Below, piece after piece: positions 10,280 through 19,202 of a stretch of DNA of 64,000 nucleotides (positions within the stretch are counted from its first letter, which is position 1; each line of letters starts with the position of its first letter). Source of the stretch: Palsa-892 sp963751615 (GTDB lineage Bacteria; Pseudomonadota; Alphaproteobacteria; Rhizobiales; Xanthobacteraceae); NCBI GenBank assembly GCA_963751615.1, contig CAVVVG010000005.1, positions 682,001 to 746,000 of the forward strand. The letters are read 5' to 3'. A program made the position numbers and the translations under genes. Below the pieces are notes generated by a model. It saw only the letters and a list, made by a program, of their open reading frames with translations, was not told the DNA's origin and did no database searches.

Positions 10280-11338
10280 TTATTGATTACCCTGAACGAA
10301 CCGCCTTGGATGGCCGCGCCGCGCGTTTCGGCGTAAAGGCGCGGGGCTTATGTCGAGATCGACACCATCAAGATTAACCAGTGCGCCCGCGAGCGTGCGT
10401 TTCAGGTGTAAGTTCGCGGCCCATGCTTTCGATATCGCTTCATGCAGCGCTTCGAGCTTACCGAGTTCGACCGGCCCTTCATTGCCATAGCGGTCGATGG
10501 CCCGACCCAGTAGGCGCAGACTGATTTCCGAAGGCAAAGTGAAGAGCGTGCGTGCATCATATTTGACGTAGCAGTCACTAAAAGTCCTAGTGACACGCCC
10601 CAGCTCCTCATCGACCATTGTTTCGATCGCAGCGTTTGCACGTGCAAGACGATTTGCAAGCAAAACCAGACGCGCGGCGTCGATTCCTTCCTCGGCAAGC
10701 ATAGGCGCAAGTTGCCGCAGGCGCGGACGCAAAAAACGCGAATCGCGATTGGTAGGATCGTCGGCAAATGGAACCCGAGCCTTGCACAAAGTCGCGACCA
10801 GTTGCGCCTTGGCGACTCCAAGCAATGGACGCAGGATCGCGATGCCATCCCTTTCCGTCTTCGCACGAATGCCAGCGAGCCCACTCAAACCCGAACCGCG
10901 CGCGATGCGATGCAAGACCGTCTCTGCCTGATCCTCGCGCGTATGTGCGGTAACAATCGCAGTGGCATTAATTTCGCGCGCAAGATCAATCAGCAACCGA
11001 TAGCGGGCGTCCCGCGCGACTTCCTGGATCCTTGTATTCGGCTTCTTTCCAGACCAGATGAGAATCCGGTGCGGAATTTTAAGCTTACGGGCGAGCTTTG
11101 CTACCAGCGCGGCTTCCTGTTTCGATTCTTTCCGCAGCCGGTGATCCACCGTCACCGCGATCAACATCGGACCCGATTTGAAATTCCCCCTCCAGCGGGC
11201 CGCGAGCCACAGCAGTGCGATTGAATCCGGACCGCCCGAAACGGCGATCAGGATGCGGCGATAATTCGATAAATTCTGAAAAAGATTGGCGAGCTCTCGG
11301 TCGGCGATGGGTTCGCCGCGTCCGTCAGCAGCGGACAC
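10280..11338 (-). CDS. tilS: tRNA(Ile)-lysidine synthetase
   Basis: Modifies C34 of the CAU-anticodon tRNA-Ile to lysidine using ATP and lysine, so that it reads AUA codons. The 352-residue protein has the PP-loop ATPase signature SGGPDS at residues 34-39, the VDHRLR motif that follows it in TilS, and the HTREDQAETVLHRIARGSGLSG region. It lacks the extended C-terminal domains of the E. coli enzyme, as many alphaproteobacterial TilS do. The start overlaps the end of cpoB by 14 bases, so the two are translationally coupled. Confidence 0.94.
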   Translation of the reverse strand: MSAADGRGEPIADRELANLFQNLSNYRRILIAVSGGPDSIALLWLAARWRGNFKSGPMLIAVTVDHRLRKESKQEAALVAKLARKLKIPHRILIWSGKKPNTRIQEVARDARYRLLIDLAREINATAIVTAHTREDQAETVLHRIARGSGLSGLAGIRAKTERDGIAILRPLLGVAKAQLVATLCKARVPFADDPTNRDSRFLRPRLRQLAPMLAEEGIDAARLVLLANRLARANAAIETMVDEELGRVTRTFSDCYVKYDARTLFTLPSEISLRLLGRAIDRYGNEGPVELGKLEALHEAISKAWAANLHLKRTLAGALVNLDGVDLDISPAPLRRNARRGHPRRFVQGNQ

Positions 11339-12296
11339 GCTTCTGTTCCGCAGCCACAGTCGCCTTCACCTGCGCGGACGCCTTCGGATATTTCGTCAGC
11401 ACAGCACCAAACGACGCGCAGGCGGCATCCTGTTTGCCGATGGCGGCGAGCGATTGTCCTAGCCTGAGCAAGGCTTCGGGAGCCTTAAAGCTATTCGGAT
11501 ACTTATTGTAGACGTCGAGAAAGGTTTCGGCGGCATCGTTATATTGCTGGCGCTGATACTGGCTTTCGCCGAGCCAATAATGCGCGTCCGGCACGAGCCG
11601 GTCGCCCTCGTGGTTTTGCAAGAACACGCGGAAGGCCTCCTCCGCCAACGCATAATCGCGGCGAAGAATGTAGCCGTAAGCCAAATCATATTCATCTTTC
11701 GCGCTGCCCGAAGGCGCGAGCACTGCCTGTTGCTGTCCTGGAACGCGGTTGCTCCCGCCCGGCGGCGGCCCAAGATTCTGATCGTTCTGCGCCCCAGTCG
11801 CGACTGCACCTATATCGAGCGGCTGTCCCGGACGGCCGAGCGTACGTGGCGCCCCCGGTGCAGTCGGCTGCGCACTCGGATCAAAAGCATCTCCGCGACG
11901 GCCGGGCTGACCGGGTGGCGGCTGGCTCACGGGTGGCAAATTCATCTGCGGCTGGGCGCTTGGCGGCTGGTTGATGGAACCTTGCGTCAGCCCGGGACTC
12001 GGCACCACACCCTGCTGCGGGCGCAAATTGGAAACGGGCGCACCATTGCCACCCTGCATTGCGCGCAGCTGCTGTTCGAGCTGCTGATTTTTGTATTGCA
12101 GCTCCTCGATCGTGCCGGTCATTTGTCGCATCTGGCTTTCCATGCGCTCAATACGTACGGAGAGTTCGGCGGCTTCGTCTTGCTGGCGGCGGTCGTCGGA
12201 GCGACCGAAGAGTTGCGCTTGCGCGCTCATCGTGGATAGCAGCGCTGTCAAAGCGAACGCAAAAAATCCGACGGCGGGAAATTTCATATAATTCAT
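11325..12296 (-). CDS. cpoB: Tol-Pal system coordinator CpoB (YbgF)
   Basis: Periplasmic protein that couples the Tol machine to peptidoglycan synthesis at the division site. From the ATG at 12296 (MNYMKF; 12287 is an alternative) it has a signal peptide ending STMSAQAQ, a coiled coil with ERMESQMRQMTGTIEELQ and a glutamine-rich helix, a long Pro/Gln/Gly-rich linker, and a C-terminal TPR domain (DEYDLAYGYILRRDYALAEEAF onward, three repeats). The N-terminal coiled coil normally trimerises. The open frame continues upstream to 12437, but that part lacks any signal or family resemblance. It is the last tol-cluster gene before tilS. Confidence 0.9.
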   Translation of the reverse strand: MNYMKFPAVGFFAFALTALLSTMSAQAQLFGRSDDRRQQDEAAELSVRIERMESQMRQMTGTIEELQYKNQQLEQQLRAMQGGNGAPVSNLRPQQGVVPSPGLTQGSINQPPSAQPQMNLPPVSQPPPGQPGRRGDAFDPSAQPTAPGAPRTLGRPGQPLDIGAVATGAQNDQNLGPPPGGSNRVPGQQQAVLAPSGSAKDEYDLAYGYILRRDYALAEEAFRVFLQNHEGDRLVPDAHYWLGESQYQRQQYNDAAETFLDVYNKYPNSFKAPEALLRLGQSLAAIGKQDAACASFGAVLTKYPKASAQVKATVAAEQKRVRC

Positions 12297-12452
12297 TCTG
12301 AACTGGTGGCGAGCGCCAAGTCGCTCGCTCGAAAAGCTGGCAGACGGACAATTAGCATACTGTTTCGAGTACGTCCAAAATACGGCTGACCAAAACGAAA
12401 ACCGGCGCCCGTTCGCGCAGGCGCCACGATTCTTCAATTCTGGGTGGCCGGA

Positions 12453-12944
12453 TCAGACCCCGCCGGCGTTCAGGACCGTAACGGCGCGGCGGTTCTGCGA
12501 CCAGCAGGAGATATCGTTACAAACCGCGACCGGACGTTCCTTGCCGTAAGAAATCGTGCGCATGCGCGAAGCGTCAACGCCACGGGCGGTCAGATAATCG
12601 CGAGTTGCTTGCGCACGGCGGGCGCCGAGCGCGATGTTGTATTCACGCGTACCGCGTTCGTCGGCATGGCCTTCGATGGTGAAGGCATATCGACTGTACT
12701 GGTTCAGCCACTGCGCCTGCTTGTCGAGCGTCGCGCGCGCCTGCGGCGTCAATTCTGACGAATCGCTTTCGAAGAACACGCGATCGCCAACATTAACAAC
12801 AAAGTCCTGCGTGCTGCCGGGCGTCGAGGCGGAGGCGTTTGGGTCGTTTAGATTTGCATTGTTCGCGCAGGCGGTGATCAATATCGCCGACCCAAGCAAC
12901 GCAGCAAAACGCAGACCCTGAAGGAACCGCATCGTCTTCATCAT
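12453..12944 (-). CDS. pal: Peptidoglycan-associated lipoprotein Pal
   Basis: Outer membrane lipoprotein that binds peptidoglycan and TolB. The start at 12944 (MMKTMRFLQG) follows AAGGGAG. The signal peptide ends with a lipobox SAILITAC, giving the lipidated cysteine. The mature part has an Asn/Ser-rich linker and an OmpA-like domain with RVFFESDSSELTP, the EGHADERGTREYNIALGARRA peptidoglycan-binding motif and SYGKERP. The protein is 163 residues, the normal size. It is preceded by tolB and followed by cpoB on the same strand. An inverted repeat upstream may be a promoter operator. Confidence 0.96.
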   Translation of the reverse strand: MMKTMRFLQGLRFAALLGSAILITACANNANLNDPNASASTPGSTQDFVVNVGDRVFFESDSSELTPQARATLDKQAQWLNQYSRYAFTIEGHADERGTREYNIALGARRAQATRDYLTARGVDASRMRTISYGKERPVAVCNDISCWSQNRRAVTVLNAGGV

Positions 12945-12999
12945 GGCGGTGGCTCCCTTTATCCCATTAGAAAACTCGCGCCGATCTAACTGCACGACA

Positions 13000-13021
13000 G
13001 TTAATCGAATATTCCATTAAC
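13000..13021. promoter_or_regulatory. Inverted repeat GTTAAT-N10-ATTAAC upstream of pal
   Basis: Perfect six-base arms GTTAAT (13000-13005) and ATTAAC (13016-13021), located 56-77 bases before the pal start in the tolB-pal gap. The arms contain TTAA/TTAAC half-sites, but spaced 12 rather than the seven typical of CtrA. It may serve as an operator for a pal promoter. Confidence 0.3.
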
Positions 13022-13160
13022 CTTGATGAAGCCTTGGCAAAACGCCGAAAAACATAGCTTTCGTCCAACCTGTCTGGGAAAGCGACTCACATGGTTAACA
13101 AAGCGTGAACGAGAACTTTGTTCCGGCAAGGGCAGCATCAAGGTTCTCCGGAGATTGCAA

Positions 13161-14522
13161 TCAGGAAAGAAGCGGCGACCAGGCAGGATCCGAGGCATAG
13201 GACGGGGTCGGCACGCGCTGTTCGTTGTAGCCGGTGAAATCCACCGTAAAGAGCTGCGGACCAGCATTGCCACCAGGATCGCGGAAAAACATGATCACGC
13301 GCCCGTTGGGCGCCCAAGTTGGCCCCTCATTGTGGAAGCCTTCTGTGAGAATCCGCTCACCAGAGCCGTCGGACCGCATGACGCCAATCGCAAAACTGCC
13401 GGCCCCCCGCTTTGTGAATGCGATCACGTCACCGCGCGGCGACCATACGGGCGTCGAATACGAACCTTGCCCGAACGATAGCCGGCGCTGCCCGGAGCCA
13501 TCAGCGTTCATCATGTAGATCTGTTGACTATTGCCACGGTCGGACTCGAACACGATCGCGCGCCCGTCGGGCGAATAGGACGGCGCGGTATCGATCGCTG
13601 CGACGTCGGTAAGCCGCGTCGTCCGCCGCGACTGAAGATCCATGACAAAGATGTTGGAGTTGCTTTCCTTCTGCAAACTCATCACGACCTTCTTGCCGTC
13701 AGGCGAGAAGCGTGGGGCAAACGTCATGCCAGGGAAATCGCCTATCACTTCACGCTGACGTGTTTCCACATTCATCAGCATCACGCGCGGATCGCCGCGC
13801 CCATAGGCCATATAGGTGACTTCCTGACTTGTCGGATTAAAACGCGGCGTAAGCACGAGCTCGTCACCGCTCGTCAAGTAGCGCACGTTGGCGCCGTCTT
13901 GATCCATGATCGCGAGCCGTTTGATACGACGCTCCTTCGGACCAGTCTCGTCGACGAACACGATTCGGGTGTCGAAGTATCCTTTGTCGCCAGTGATGCG
14001 TTCGTAAATCGCATCGGAAATGATATGCGCTGCGCGGCGGATCTGATCCGCCTGAGTGAAATATTGTTGGCCGTAAAGCTGCGTGCCCGCAAAAACATCC
14101 CACAACCGGACTTCCGTCTTGAAGCGTCCGTCAGGCTCACGGCTGACACGGCCCGCAACCAGCGCCTGCGCGTTGATCACGCGCCAGTCTTGAAAACGTG
14201 GCGATGTATCGATGGTCTGAAATTTCTCAATGAAAGACACAGGATCGAGCGGCTGAAACAGTCCCGAGCGCCGCAAATTGTTCGTGATCACCGAAGAGAC
14301 CAATCTTCCGACATCTGAGCCTTCATTTTGACGCCCGATGAAATCTGGAATCGCGATGGGGATCGGCTGAATGGTGCCCTGAGTCACGTCGAGCTTAAGC
14401 ACAGCTCGCGCCGCATTCGGCACGATCAATGCGCCGGCAACGCCTCCCATCGTGGCAAGCAAGCCGCGACGCGAAAGCATGGTCCGGTGTCCGAGCGAAT
14501 CGGAAAGAATAAGTTTCGTCAT
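13161..14522 (-). CDS. tolB: Tol-Pal system beta-propeller protein TolB
   Basis: Periplasmic partner of Pal and TolA that maintains outer membrane integrity. About 453 residues from the ATG at 14522 (MTKLILSDSLGHRT). The N-terminal region holds SRRGLLATMGG, a hydrophobic stretch and a cleavage site near NAARA|VLKL, which looks like a twin-arginine (Tat) signal rather than a plain Sec signal. Then comes the TolB N-domain and the six-bladed propeller with repeated WSPRGDVIAF, FSPDGKKVV and YSPDGRAIVF blades. It follows tolA after 19 bases and precedes pal. The Tat-like signal is the unusual feature. Confidence 0.95.
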   Translation of the reverse strand: MTKLILSDSLGHRTMLSRRGLLATMGGVAGALIVPNAARAVLKLDVTQGTIQPIPIAIPDFIGRQNEGSDVGRLVSSVITNNLRRSGLFQPLDPVSFIEKFQTIDTSPRFQDWRVINAQALVAGRVSREPDGRFKTEVRLWDVFAGTQLYGQQYFTQADQIRRAAHIISDAIYERITGDKGYFDTRIVFVDETGPKERRIKRLAIMDQDGANVRYLTSGDELVLTPRFNPTSQEVTYMAYGRGDPRVMLMNVETRQREVIGDFPGMTFAPRFSPDGKKVVMSLQKESNSNIFVMDLQSRRTTRLTDVAAIDTAPSYSPDGRAIVFESDRGNSQQIYMMNADGSGQRRLSFGQGSYSTPVWSPRGDVIAFTKRGAGSFAIGVMRSDGSGERILTEGFHNEGPTWAPNGRVIMFFRDPGGNAGPQLFTVDFTGYNEQRVPTPSYASDPAWSPLLS

Positions 14523-14541
14523 GAGTTCGATCAGTTCCTGG

Positions 14542-15441
14542 TTACCCACCCACCATATCGCGTGGGTCGAAGGTGATTTCGATGTCCTTCCAAAGATCGT
14601 ATTTGTCTTTCGGAAGCATCGTATAGGGTTGACCCATGAAGACGGCGCGCATCGCGTTCTCCCGCGCAATCAAAAAGAGCGGACTGTTGCCACTGGTCAA
14701 GACGCGTGGGGGCGACGCCAGGGTGCCGTCTCGATTCAGCTGAAGCCGTACCGAGACGATTAGTTCCTGCGGATTTGTTGCTCCGGCTGGTGGATTCCAT
14801 AGCTGCATCAATTTACGGCGCAACGCATCTACTTCGCTCATCGAGATTTGTTCCGCGGAGCCCCGCGGCACACCGAGCGAAGTCGGCAAGGGCGTTTTCA
14901 AATCTGTAGCCTGCTGGCGTTGCGGCTCGCGACGATCTAGCAGCGTGGCGATCTGGTTCGGATCGAAAGTACGCTTGGTAGGTGCGGCCTTCATCTGATT
15001 GGGTGACACCTGCTTCGGCTGCTCCTTCTTGGGTGGCTCAGGCTGTTTGGGCGGTTCTGGTTTTTTCAGCGCCTCTTCTTTTTTCAGTTCAGCTTTTGGC
15101 TCGGGTTTCGGATCGGGCTTCGCTTCTGCCTGTTTCGGCTCAGGCGTCGGCGGCGGAGGCGGCGGCGCGGCCTTGATCTCAGGCTGTTTCGTAATCTTCT
15201 CGACCAGCTCTTTCATCTCCTTCGGGTCGGCCTCTTTCTCCGCGACCTTTTGCATGTCCTTGGTTGGAGATTTCGGCGAACCCGCTCTATTCTTCGTACT
15301 ATCGGAAATCGGAACGATATCGATCGGAATCGATTCAACCGGCTTGAAATCGAGCGGCTTTGGCTTGAACGTCAACAACCCCCAGCCAAGAATCACGGCA
15401 TGGGCTACGGCAGAGACTGCAAGTCCGGGACGGACTTCCAT
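14542..15441 (-). CDS. tolA: Tol-Pal energy-transducing protein TolA
   Basis: Inner membrane protein linking the TolQR proton channel to TolB-Pal. One N-terminal transmembrane helix (about residues 5-25, AVSAVAHAVILGWGLLTF) is followed by a periplasmic stalk of Lys/Pro/Glu repeats (KPEP-type, about residues 60-150), then a TonB-like C-terminal domain (LRRKLMQLWNPPAGA, LRLNRDGTLASPPRV). Length 299. The first codon directly follows the tolR stop, so translation is coupled. The low-complexity stalk varies widely among species. Confidence 0.93.
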   Translation of the reverse strand: MEVRPGLAVSAVAHAVILGWGLLTFKPKPLDFKPVESIPIDIVPISDSTKNRAGSPKSPTKDMQKVAEKEADPKEMKELVEKITKQPEIKAAPPPPPPTPEPKQAEAKPDPKPEPKAELKKEEALKKPEPPKQPEPPKKEQPKQVSPNQMKAAPTKRTFDPNQIATLLDRREPQRQQATDLKTPLPTSLGVPRGSAEQISMSEVDALRRKLMQLWNPPAGATNPQELIVSVRLQLNRDGTLASPPRVLTSGNSPLFLIARENAMRAVFMGQPYTMLPKDKYDLWKDIEITFDPRDMVGG

Positions 15442-15888
15442 TTAATTTCCTTCGATCTCCGTCAGCAAAGCAACGCGGCGATAGCCTGCCTGCGAAAGAC
15501 GGCCCATCAGTTTCATCACCGTGCCGTAATCGACCCTCTTGTCGCCACGCACATAAATGCGTTCGTCAAAACCATTCTTCGCAATCGCCTGCAGCTTTGG
15601 GACCATCTCTTCAATTTTGATCTCGGTATTCGACAAATAGATCTGACCCTTCTCGTTGACCGACAAGGTCAATGGCTCACGATCCTGATCGAGCGCCTTC
15701 GCCTGCGTCTGAGGCAAGTCGACCGGGACGCCGGCGGTGAGCAGTGGCGCTGCTACCATAAAAATGATGAGCAGCACTAACATCACGTCGACCATTGGCG
15801 TGACGTTAATCTCGCTCATGACATGAGCGTTGCGCCGACGGCTACGTCGGCTTTGCCAAGCACCCTTGCCTGCTGCATTCGCGGCCAT
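15442..15888 (-). CDS. tolR: Tol-Pal system proton-channel subunit TolR
   Basis: ExbD/TolR family protein with one transmembrane helix carrying the proton-binding aspartate (SEINVTPMVDVMLVLLIIFMV) and a periplasmic dimerisation domain (IYLSNTEIKIEEMV, YVRGDKRVDYGTVM). The start is the ATG at 15888 (MAANAAGKGA) after a GAGGA site; upstream codons in frame lie in the tolQ intergenic gap and lack family similarity. 148 residues. It lies between tolQ (10-base gap) and tolA. Confidence 0.95.
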   Translation of the reverse strand: MAANAAGKGAWQSRRSRRRNAHVMSEINVTPMVDVMLVLLIIFMVAAPLLTAGVPVDLPQTQAKALDQDREPLTLSVNEKGQIYLSNTEIKIEEMVPKLQAIAKNGFDERIYVRGDKRVDYGTVMKLMGRLSQAGYRRVALLTEIEGN

Positions 15889-15898
15889 CTCGATTTCC

Positions 15899-16603
15899 TC
15901 AGGACCGCTCGTCAACCTGCCGCGACAGGATCGCCGAAAATTCGTCAGCAAAGCCTTCGAGGCGCTGAGCGAGGCGGCTCACTTCGCTAGAAAACTTATT
16001 ATAAAAAATGGTCGCCGGTATGGCGGCCACAAGCCCCAAAGCAGTGGCAAAAAGTGCCTCTGCGATGCCCGGGGCGACCACCGCGAGACTCGTATTTTTC
16101 GAAGCCGCGATCGACTGGAAACTCGTCATGATGCCCCAAACCGTTCCGAATAGGCCCACGAACGGGCCGGCCGAGCCGACCGTGGCAAGCACCAATAGCC
16201 TGCGTTCAAGCCGCTCCACTTCGCGGGCAATGGTCACATCCATGACCTTTTCAACGCGCTCGGTCAGTCCGGTGAGCGTCTTCGCCCCTCCTTCATAAGT
16301 GCGCTTCCATTCCCTCATCGCTGCAACGAATAGCGCCGCAATCGAAGAATTGGGCCGGGAGGAGAGCGATTGATAAAGCTCTTCAAGGTTTTGGCCAGAC
16401 CAAAAGATCTGCTCGAAGCGATCAATAGCATGACGTGTGCGCATATAGAGTATCGTCTTGTCGACAACAATGGCCCACACCCAGACAGAAGCGATCATTA
16501 GCCCGATCATTACTGTCTTCACAACGAAATGCGCTTGCAGAAAAAGCGCCCACAGCGACACGTCGGCCGAGGGCATCACGGGCGCGATATCAGACGGATT
16601 CAT
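15899..16603 (-). CDS. tolQ: Tol-Pal system proton-channel subunit TolQ
   Basis: MotA/TolQ/ExbB family inner membrane protein of 234 residues with three transmembrane segments (about 20-42, 130-155, 168-190). The conserved GSAGPFVGLFGTVWGIMTSF and APGIAEALFATALGLVAAIPA segments form the channel with TolR. It starts the tolQRAB-pal-cpoB series; the 227-base gap before it, after ybgC, probably contains a promoter, although I recognise no clear -35/-10. Confidence 0.96.
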   Translation of the reverse strand: MNPSDIAPVMPSADVSLWALFLQAHFVVKTVMIGLMIASVWVWAIVVDKTILYMRTRHAIDRFEQIFWSGQNLEELYQSLSSRPNSSIAALFVAAMREWKRTYEGGAKTLTGLTERVEKVMDVTIAREVERLERRLLVLATVGSAGPFVGLFGTVWGIMTSFQSIAASKNTSLAVVAPGIAEALFATALGLVAAIPATIFYNKFSSEVSRLAQRLEGFADEFSAILSRQVDERS

Positions 16604-16830
16604 TCAACAACATCCCCGGCTTTCCGGCTCCGGGCGCGCCGGATTGCCGCATGAAACTTCAAAATGTGGATTGGGCTTGGTACCACCCCAGCATAAGACC
16701 TAGCGCTTCAGCTAAGTCCGATGTTGCCACCTACCCCCATTGATTCAATTCGGCACGGAATTTGTCCAAACTTGGGCATCGAGACCCCATCCGACACGCT
16801 TAAAGAGCGCGTCACATCCTTAATGTCCAG

Positions 16831-17319
16831 TTAGCGTTCCCGATTGCGCTCCGCATCCGCGCCCATGGCCTTGCGGAGCGGTTCGGGGATACGGCGGGGC
16901 TTGCCCTCCGAGACGAAGGCAACCCGGACCTCGGCCTCGGCCATAACTTCCGCCCTGCGCATCACCTTTTGATGCAGGATGATGGAGGCGCCCGACACTT
17001 CTTTGGAAAGAGTCCGAACTTCCAGGAGGTCGTCCATATAGGCTGGCCGGAGAAAATCGATCTTCATTGAGCGCACCACAAAGGCAAAGCTTGGCGCTTC
17101 TTTCTCGGTCTGCTCGAATAGCGCCCTGTGATCGGCTCCGATTAGGCGCAGATAATTCGTCCGCCCGCGTTCCATGAAGCGCAGATAATTCGCGTGATAG
17201 ACAATGCCCGAAAAATCCGTGTCTTCATAATAGACACGGACGTGCATCGTGTGCCCGCCTTCAATCAGGCGGCCGGCCAATTCAGTCGATGTGTCTTGCC
17301 CGGGTTTTGGCTTATTCAC
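16831..17319 (-). CDS. ybgC: Tol-Pal-associated acyl-CoA thioesterase YbgC
   Basis: Hotdog-fold thioesterase hydrolysing short-chain or malonyl-type acyl-CoA. The active-site region is VYYEDTDFSGIVYHANYLRFMERGR with the catalytic Asp and His. Starts with GTG at 17319, overlapping the ruvB stop (GTGA), or possibly at the internal ATG giving MHVRVYYEDTD. It is the canonical link between the ruv and tol clusters. Confidence 0.93.
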   Translation of the reverse strand: MNKPKPGQDTSTELAGRLIEGGHTMHVRVYYEDTDFSGIVYHANYLRFMERGRTNYLRLIGADHRALFEQTEKEAPSFAFVVRSMKIDFLRPAYMDDLLEVRTLSKEVSGASIILHQKVMRRAEVMAEAEVRVAFVSEGKPRRIPEPLRKAMGADAERNRER

Positions 17320-18356
17320 TCGTCGCTACCTTGATCAAACAGCGGCATTTGTGACGCATCGCGCGCGGGCTCGGTAAGACCGAGATGCCTGAAGGCATGA
17401 GAAGTGAGCATGCGGCCGCGCGGCGTGCGCTGCACGAAGCCGCGTTGGATCAGAAACGGTTCGATGATGTCCTCGATCGCGTCGCGCGGCTCGGATAGGG
17501 CAGCAGAAATGGTTTCAACCCCGACCGGACCGCCGCCATAGTTGTTCGCAATCATCGTCAAGTAACGCCGGTCCATCGCATCAAGACCGGCGGCATCGAC
17601 CTCAAGATGGCCAAGCGCGCGGTCGGCGCTGCTTCGTTCGATCGATTTTTCACCCGCAACCAAAGCGAAGTCACGCACCCGTTTCAGGAGACGTCCCGCG
17701 ATACGCGGCGTGCCGCGCGCGCGCCTTGCGATTTCCTGAGCACCATCAGCGCTGATCGAAAGACTGAGTACGCGCGCACCGCGTTTCACGATGGTCTCCA
17801 GCTCGTGCACTTCGTAAAAACCGAGACGAATTGGAATACCGAAGCGGTCGCGCAACGGCGTCGTGAGAAGGCCTGAGCGCGTCGTCGCCCCAATAAGCGT
17901 GAAACGCGAGAGATCGATCTTTACGGAGCGCGCCGCCGGACCCTCGCCAATGATGAGATCAAGTTGATAATCCTCCATCGCAGGATAAAGGATTTCCTCA
18001 ATGGCCGGATTGAGCCGATGAATTTCATCGATGAACAGAACGTCGCGGTCCTCGAGATTGGTGAGAAGCGCTGCGAGATCGCCGGCCTTCGCGATTACGG
18101 GGCCCGATGTCGCGCGGAAATTTACGCCAAGTTCGCGCGCGACAATCTGCGCGAGCGTGGTCTTGCCGAGGCCCGGAGGCCCGACGAGCAGGACATGATC
18201 CAACGCCTCCTTGCGGGCACGCGCGGCCTCGATGAATACCTTCAGGTTTGAGCAGGCTTTTTCCTGCCCAATAAATTCTGACAGCCGCTGCGGACGCATT
18301 CCCGCTTCTGCGACGTCTTCCTCTCGGCGTTCGGGCGAAACAACGCTGCGGCTCAT
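17316..18356 (-). CDS. ruvB: Holliday junction branch migration ATPase RuvB
   Basis: AAA+ motor of the RuvABC resolvasome. 346 residues: Walker A GPPGLGKTT, Walker B LFIDEIHR, sensor segment TLIGATTRSGLLTTPLRDRFG, and the C-terminal winged-helix DNA-binding domain (QRGFVQRTPRGRMLT). It overlaps ruvA by four bases (ATGA) and ybgC by four, indicating one tightly coupled operon. Confidence 0.98.
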   Translation of the reverse strand: MSRSVVSPERREEDVAEAGMRPQRLSEFIGQEKACSNLKVFIEAARARKEALDHVLLVGPPGLGKTTLAQIVARELGVNFRATSGPVIAKAGDLAALLTNLEDRDVLFIDEIHRLNPAIEEILYPAMEDYQLDLIIGEGPAARSVKIDLSRFTLIGATTRSGLLTTPLRDRFGIPIRLGFYEVHELETIVKRGARVLSLSISADGAQEIARRARGTPRIAGRLLKRVRDFALVAGEKSIERSSADRALGHLEVDAAGLDAMDRRYLTMIANNYGGGPVGVETISAALSEPRDAIEDIIEPFLIQRGFVQRTPRGRMLTSHAFRHLGLTEPARDASQMPLFDQGSDE

Positions 18357-18970
18357 CGCGCAAGCTCCCTCAAGCCGTGGCGAATGAGCGTTTCAGTTGT
18401 AGCCTTATCGCCCGCTGCGCGCACCGCGGCGGAGACCGCGGCGCTCGCCTGGATCTCCCCGTAACCCAGATTGACGAGCGCGGAGACCGCTTCGCTCACT
18501 GGTTGCGCCGCCCGCCGTTCGGCGAGATCGCCTTGTAATTTCACTACCGCCGGATCGACATTGGCGAAGGCGGGCGCCTTGTCTTTAAGTTCTGTCACCA
18601 AACGCTGTGCGAGCTTCGGCCCGACGCCGGGCGCGCGTGCGATCTGTACCTTATCGCCAAGCGCAATAGAGTTGGCGAGTTCAGAAACTTTCAACGTTCC
18701 GAGCACAGCCAAAGCAACTCTCGCCCCGACGCCTTGCACGCTCGTGAGAATGCGAAACCATTCACGTTCGAGATCTGTCACAAAGCCGTAAAGCCGGATC
18801 TGGTCCTCGCGTACCCAGGTCTCGATCGAAATGGTTGCCGCCTCGCCTGGTGGGGGCAGCGATTGCAACGTACGCACGGAGCAGTGCACGAGATAGCCGA
18901 CGCCATGCACGTCGAGTATGACCATGTCCTCGCCATAGGAGTCGACGATACCGCGCAATTTGCCGATCAT
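18353..18970 (-). CDS. ruvA: Holliday junction DNA helicase subunit RuvA
   Basis: Tetrameric junction-binding subunit that loads RuvB. 205 residues: OB-fold (MIGKLRGIVDSYGEDMVILDVHG), two helix-hairpin-helix motifs (LTSVQGVGARVALAVLG, IARAPGVGPKLAQRLVTELKDK) and the C-terminal domain that contacts RuvB (SALVNLGYGEIQASAAV). Located between a small membrane-protein gene and ruvB. Confidence 0.97.
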   Translation of the reverse strand: MIGKLRGIVDSYGEDMVILDVHGVGYLVHCSVRTLQSLPPPGEAATISIETWVREDQIRLYGFVTDLEREWFRILTSVQGVGARVALAVLGTLKVSELANSIALGDKVQIARAPGVGPKLAQRLVTELKDKAPAFANVDPAVVKLQGDLAERRAAQPVSEAVSALVNLGYGEIQASAAVSAAVRAAGDKATTETLIRHGLRELAR

Positions 18971-18996
18971 ATCGTTTGCCTCAAATTCAATCTATC

Positions 18997-19197
18997 TCAC
19001 CACAGAAATAGACCGGTCAGGCCGATGACTGCACCGATGCCAAACAAGCCATAAGAGAACGAACTTAGACCCGGCTCAAGATAGGCCATGACCGATGCTC
19101 CCAGCGCGAAGAGCGACGCGCCCACGTACAATAGCACCGCTCCGAAACTACGCGGATTGTTACGTGCCGGCTTGCAATTGGCGATCAATGCTTGCAT
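18997..19197 (-). CDS. Small membrane protein encoded between ruvC and ruvA
   Basis: About 66 residues from the ATG at 19197 (MQALIANCKPARNN), five bases after the ruvC stop; an in-frame upstream start inside ruvC is less likely. A short polar N-terminus is followed by two hydrophobic helices (SFGAVLLYVGASLFALGASVMAYL and YGLFGIGAVIGLTGLFLW). I do not recognise the family. It is on the same strand, with 26 bases to ruvA, so it is transcribed with the resolvasome genes. A protein of this size with two membrane spans in that slot has no obvious repair role. Confidence 0.6.
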   Translation of the reverse strand: MQALIANCKPARNNPRSFGAVLLYVGASLFALGASVMAYLEPGLSSFSYGLFGIGAVIGLTGLFLW

Positions 19198-19202
19198 CCC
19201 AC

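Noticed and set aside
10461..10470. Same 10-mer CCGAGTTCGA as a third damaged site
   Set aside because: Occurs in frame inside intact tilS (VELGKLEA), so it is not an error there.
14999..15445. Ser/Gly/Phe-rich open frame opposite tolA
   Set aside because: Mirror of the tolA Lys/Pro/Glu repeats; no independent evidence.
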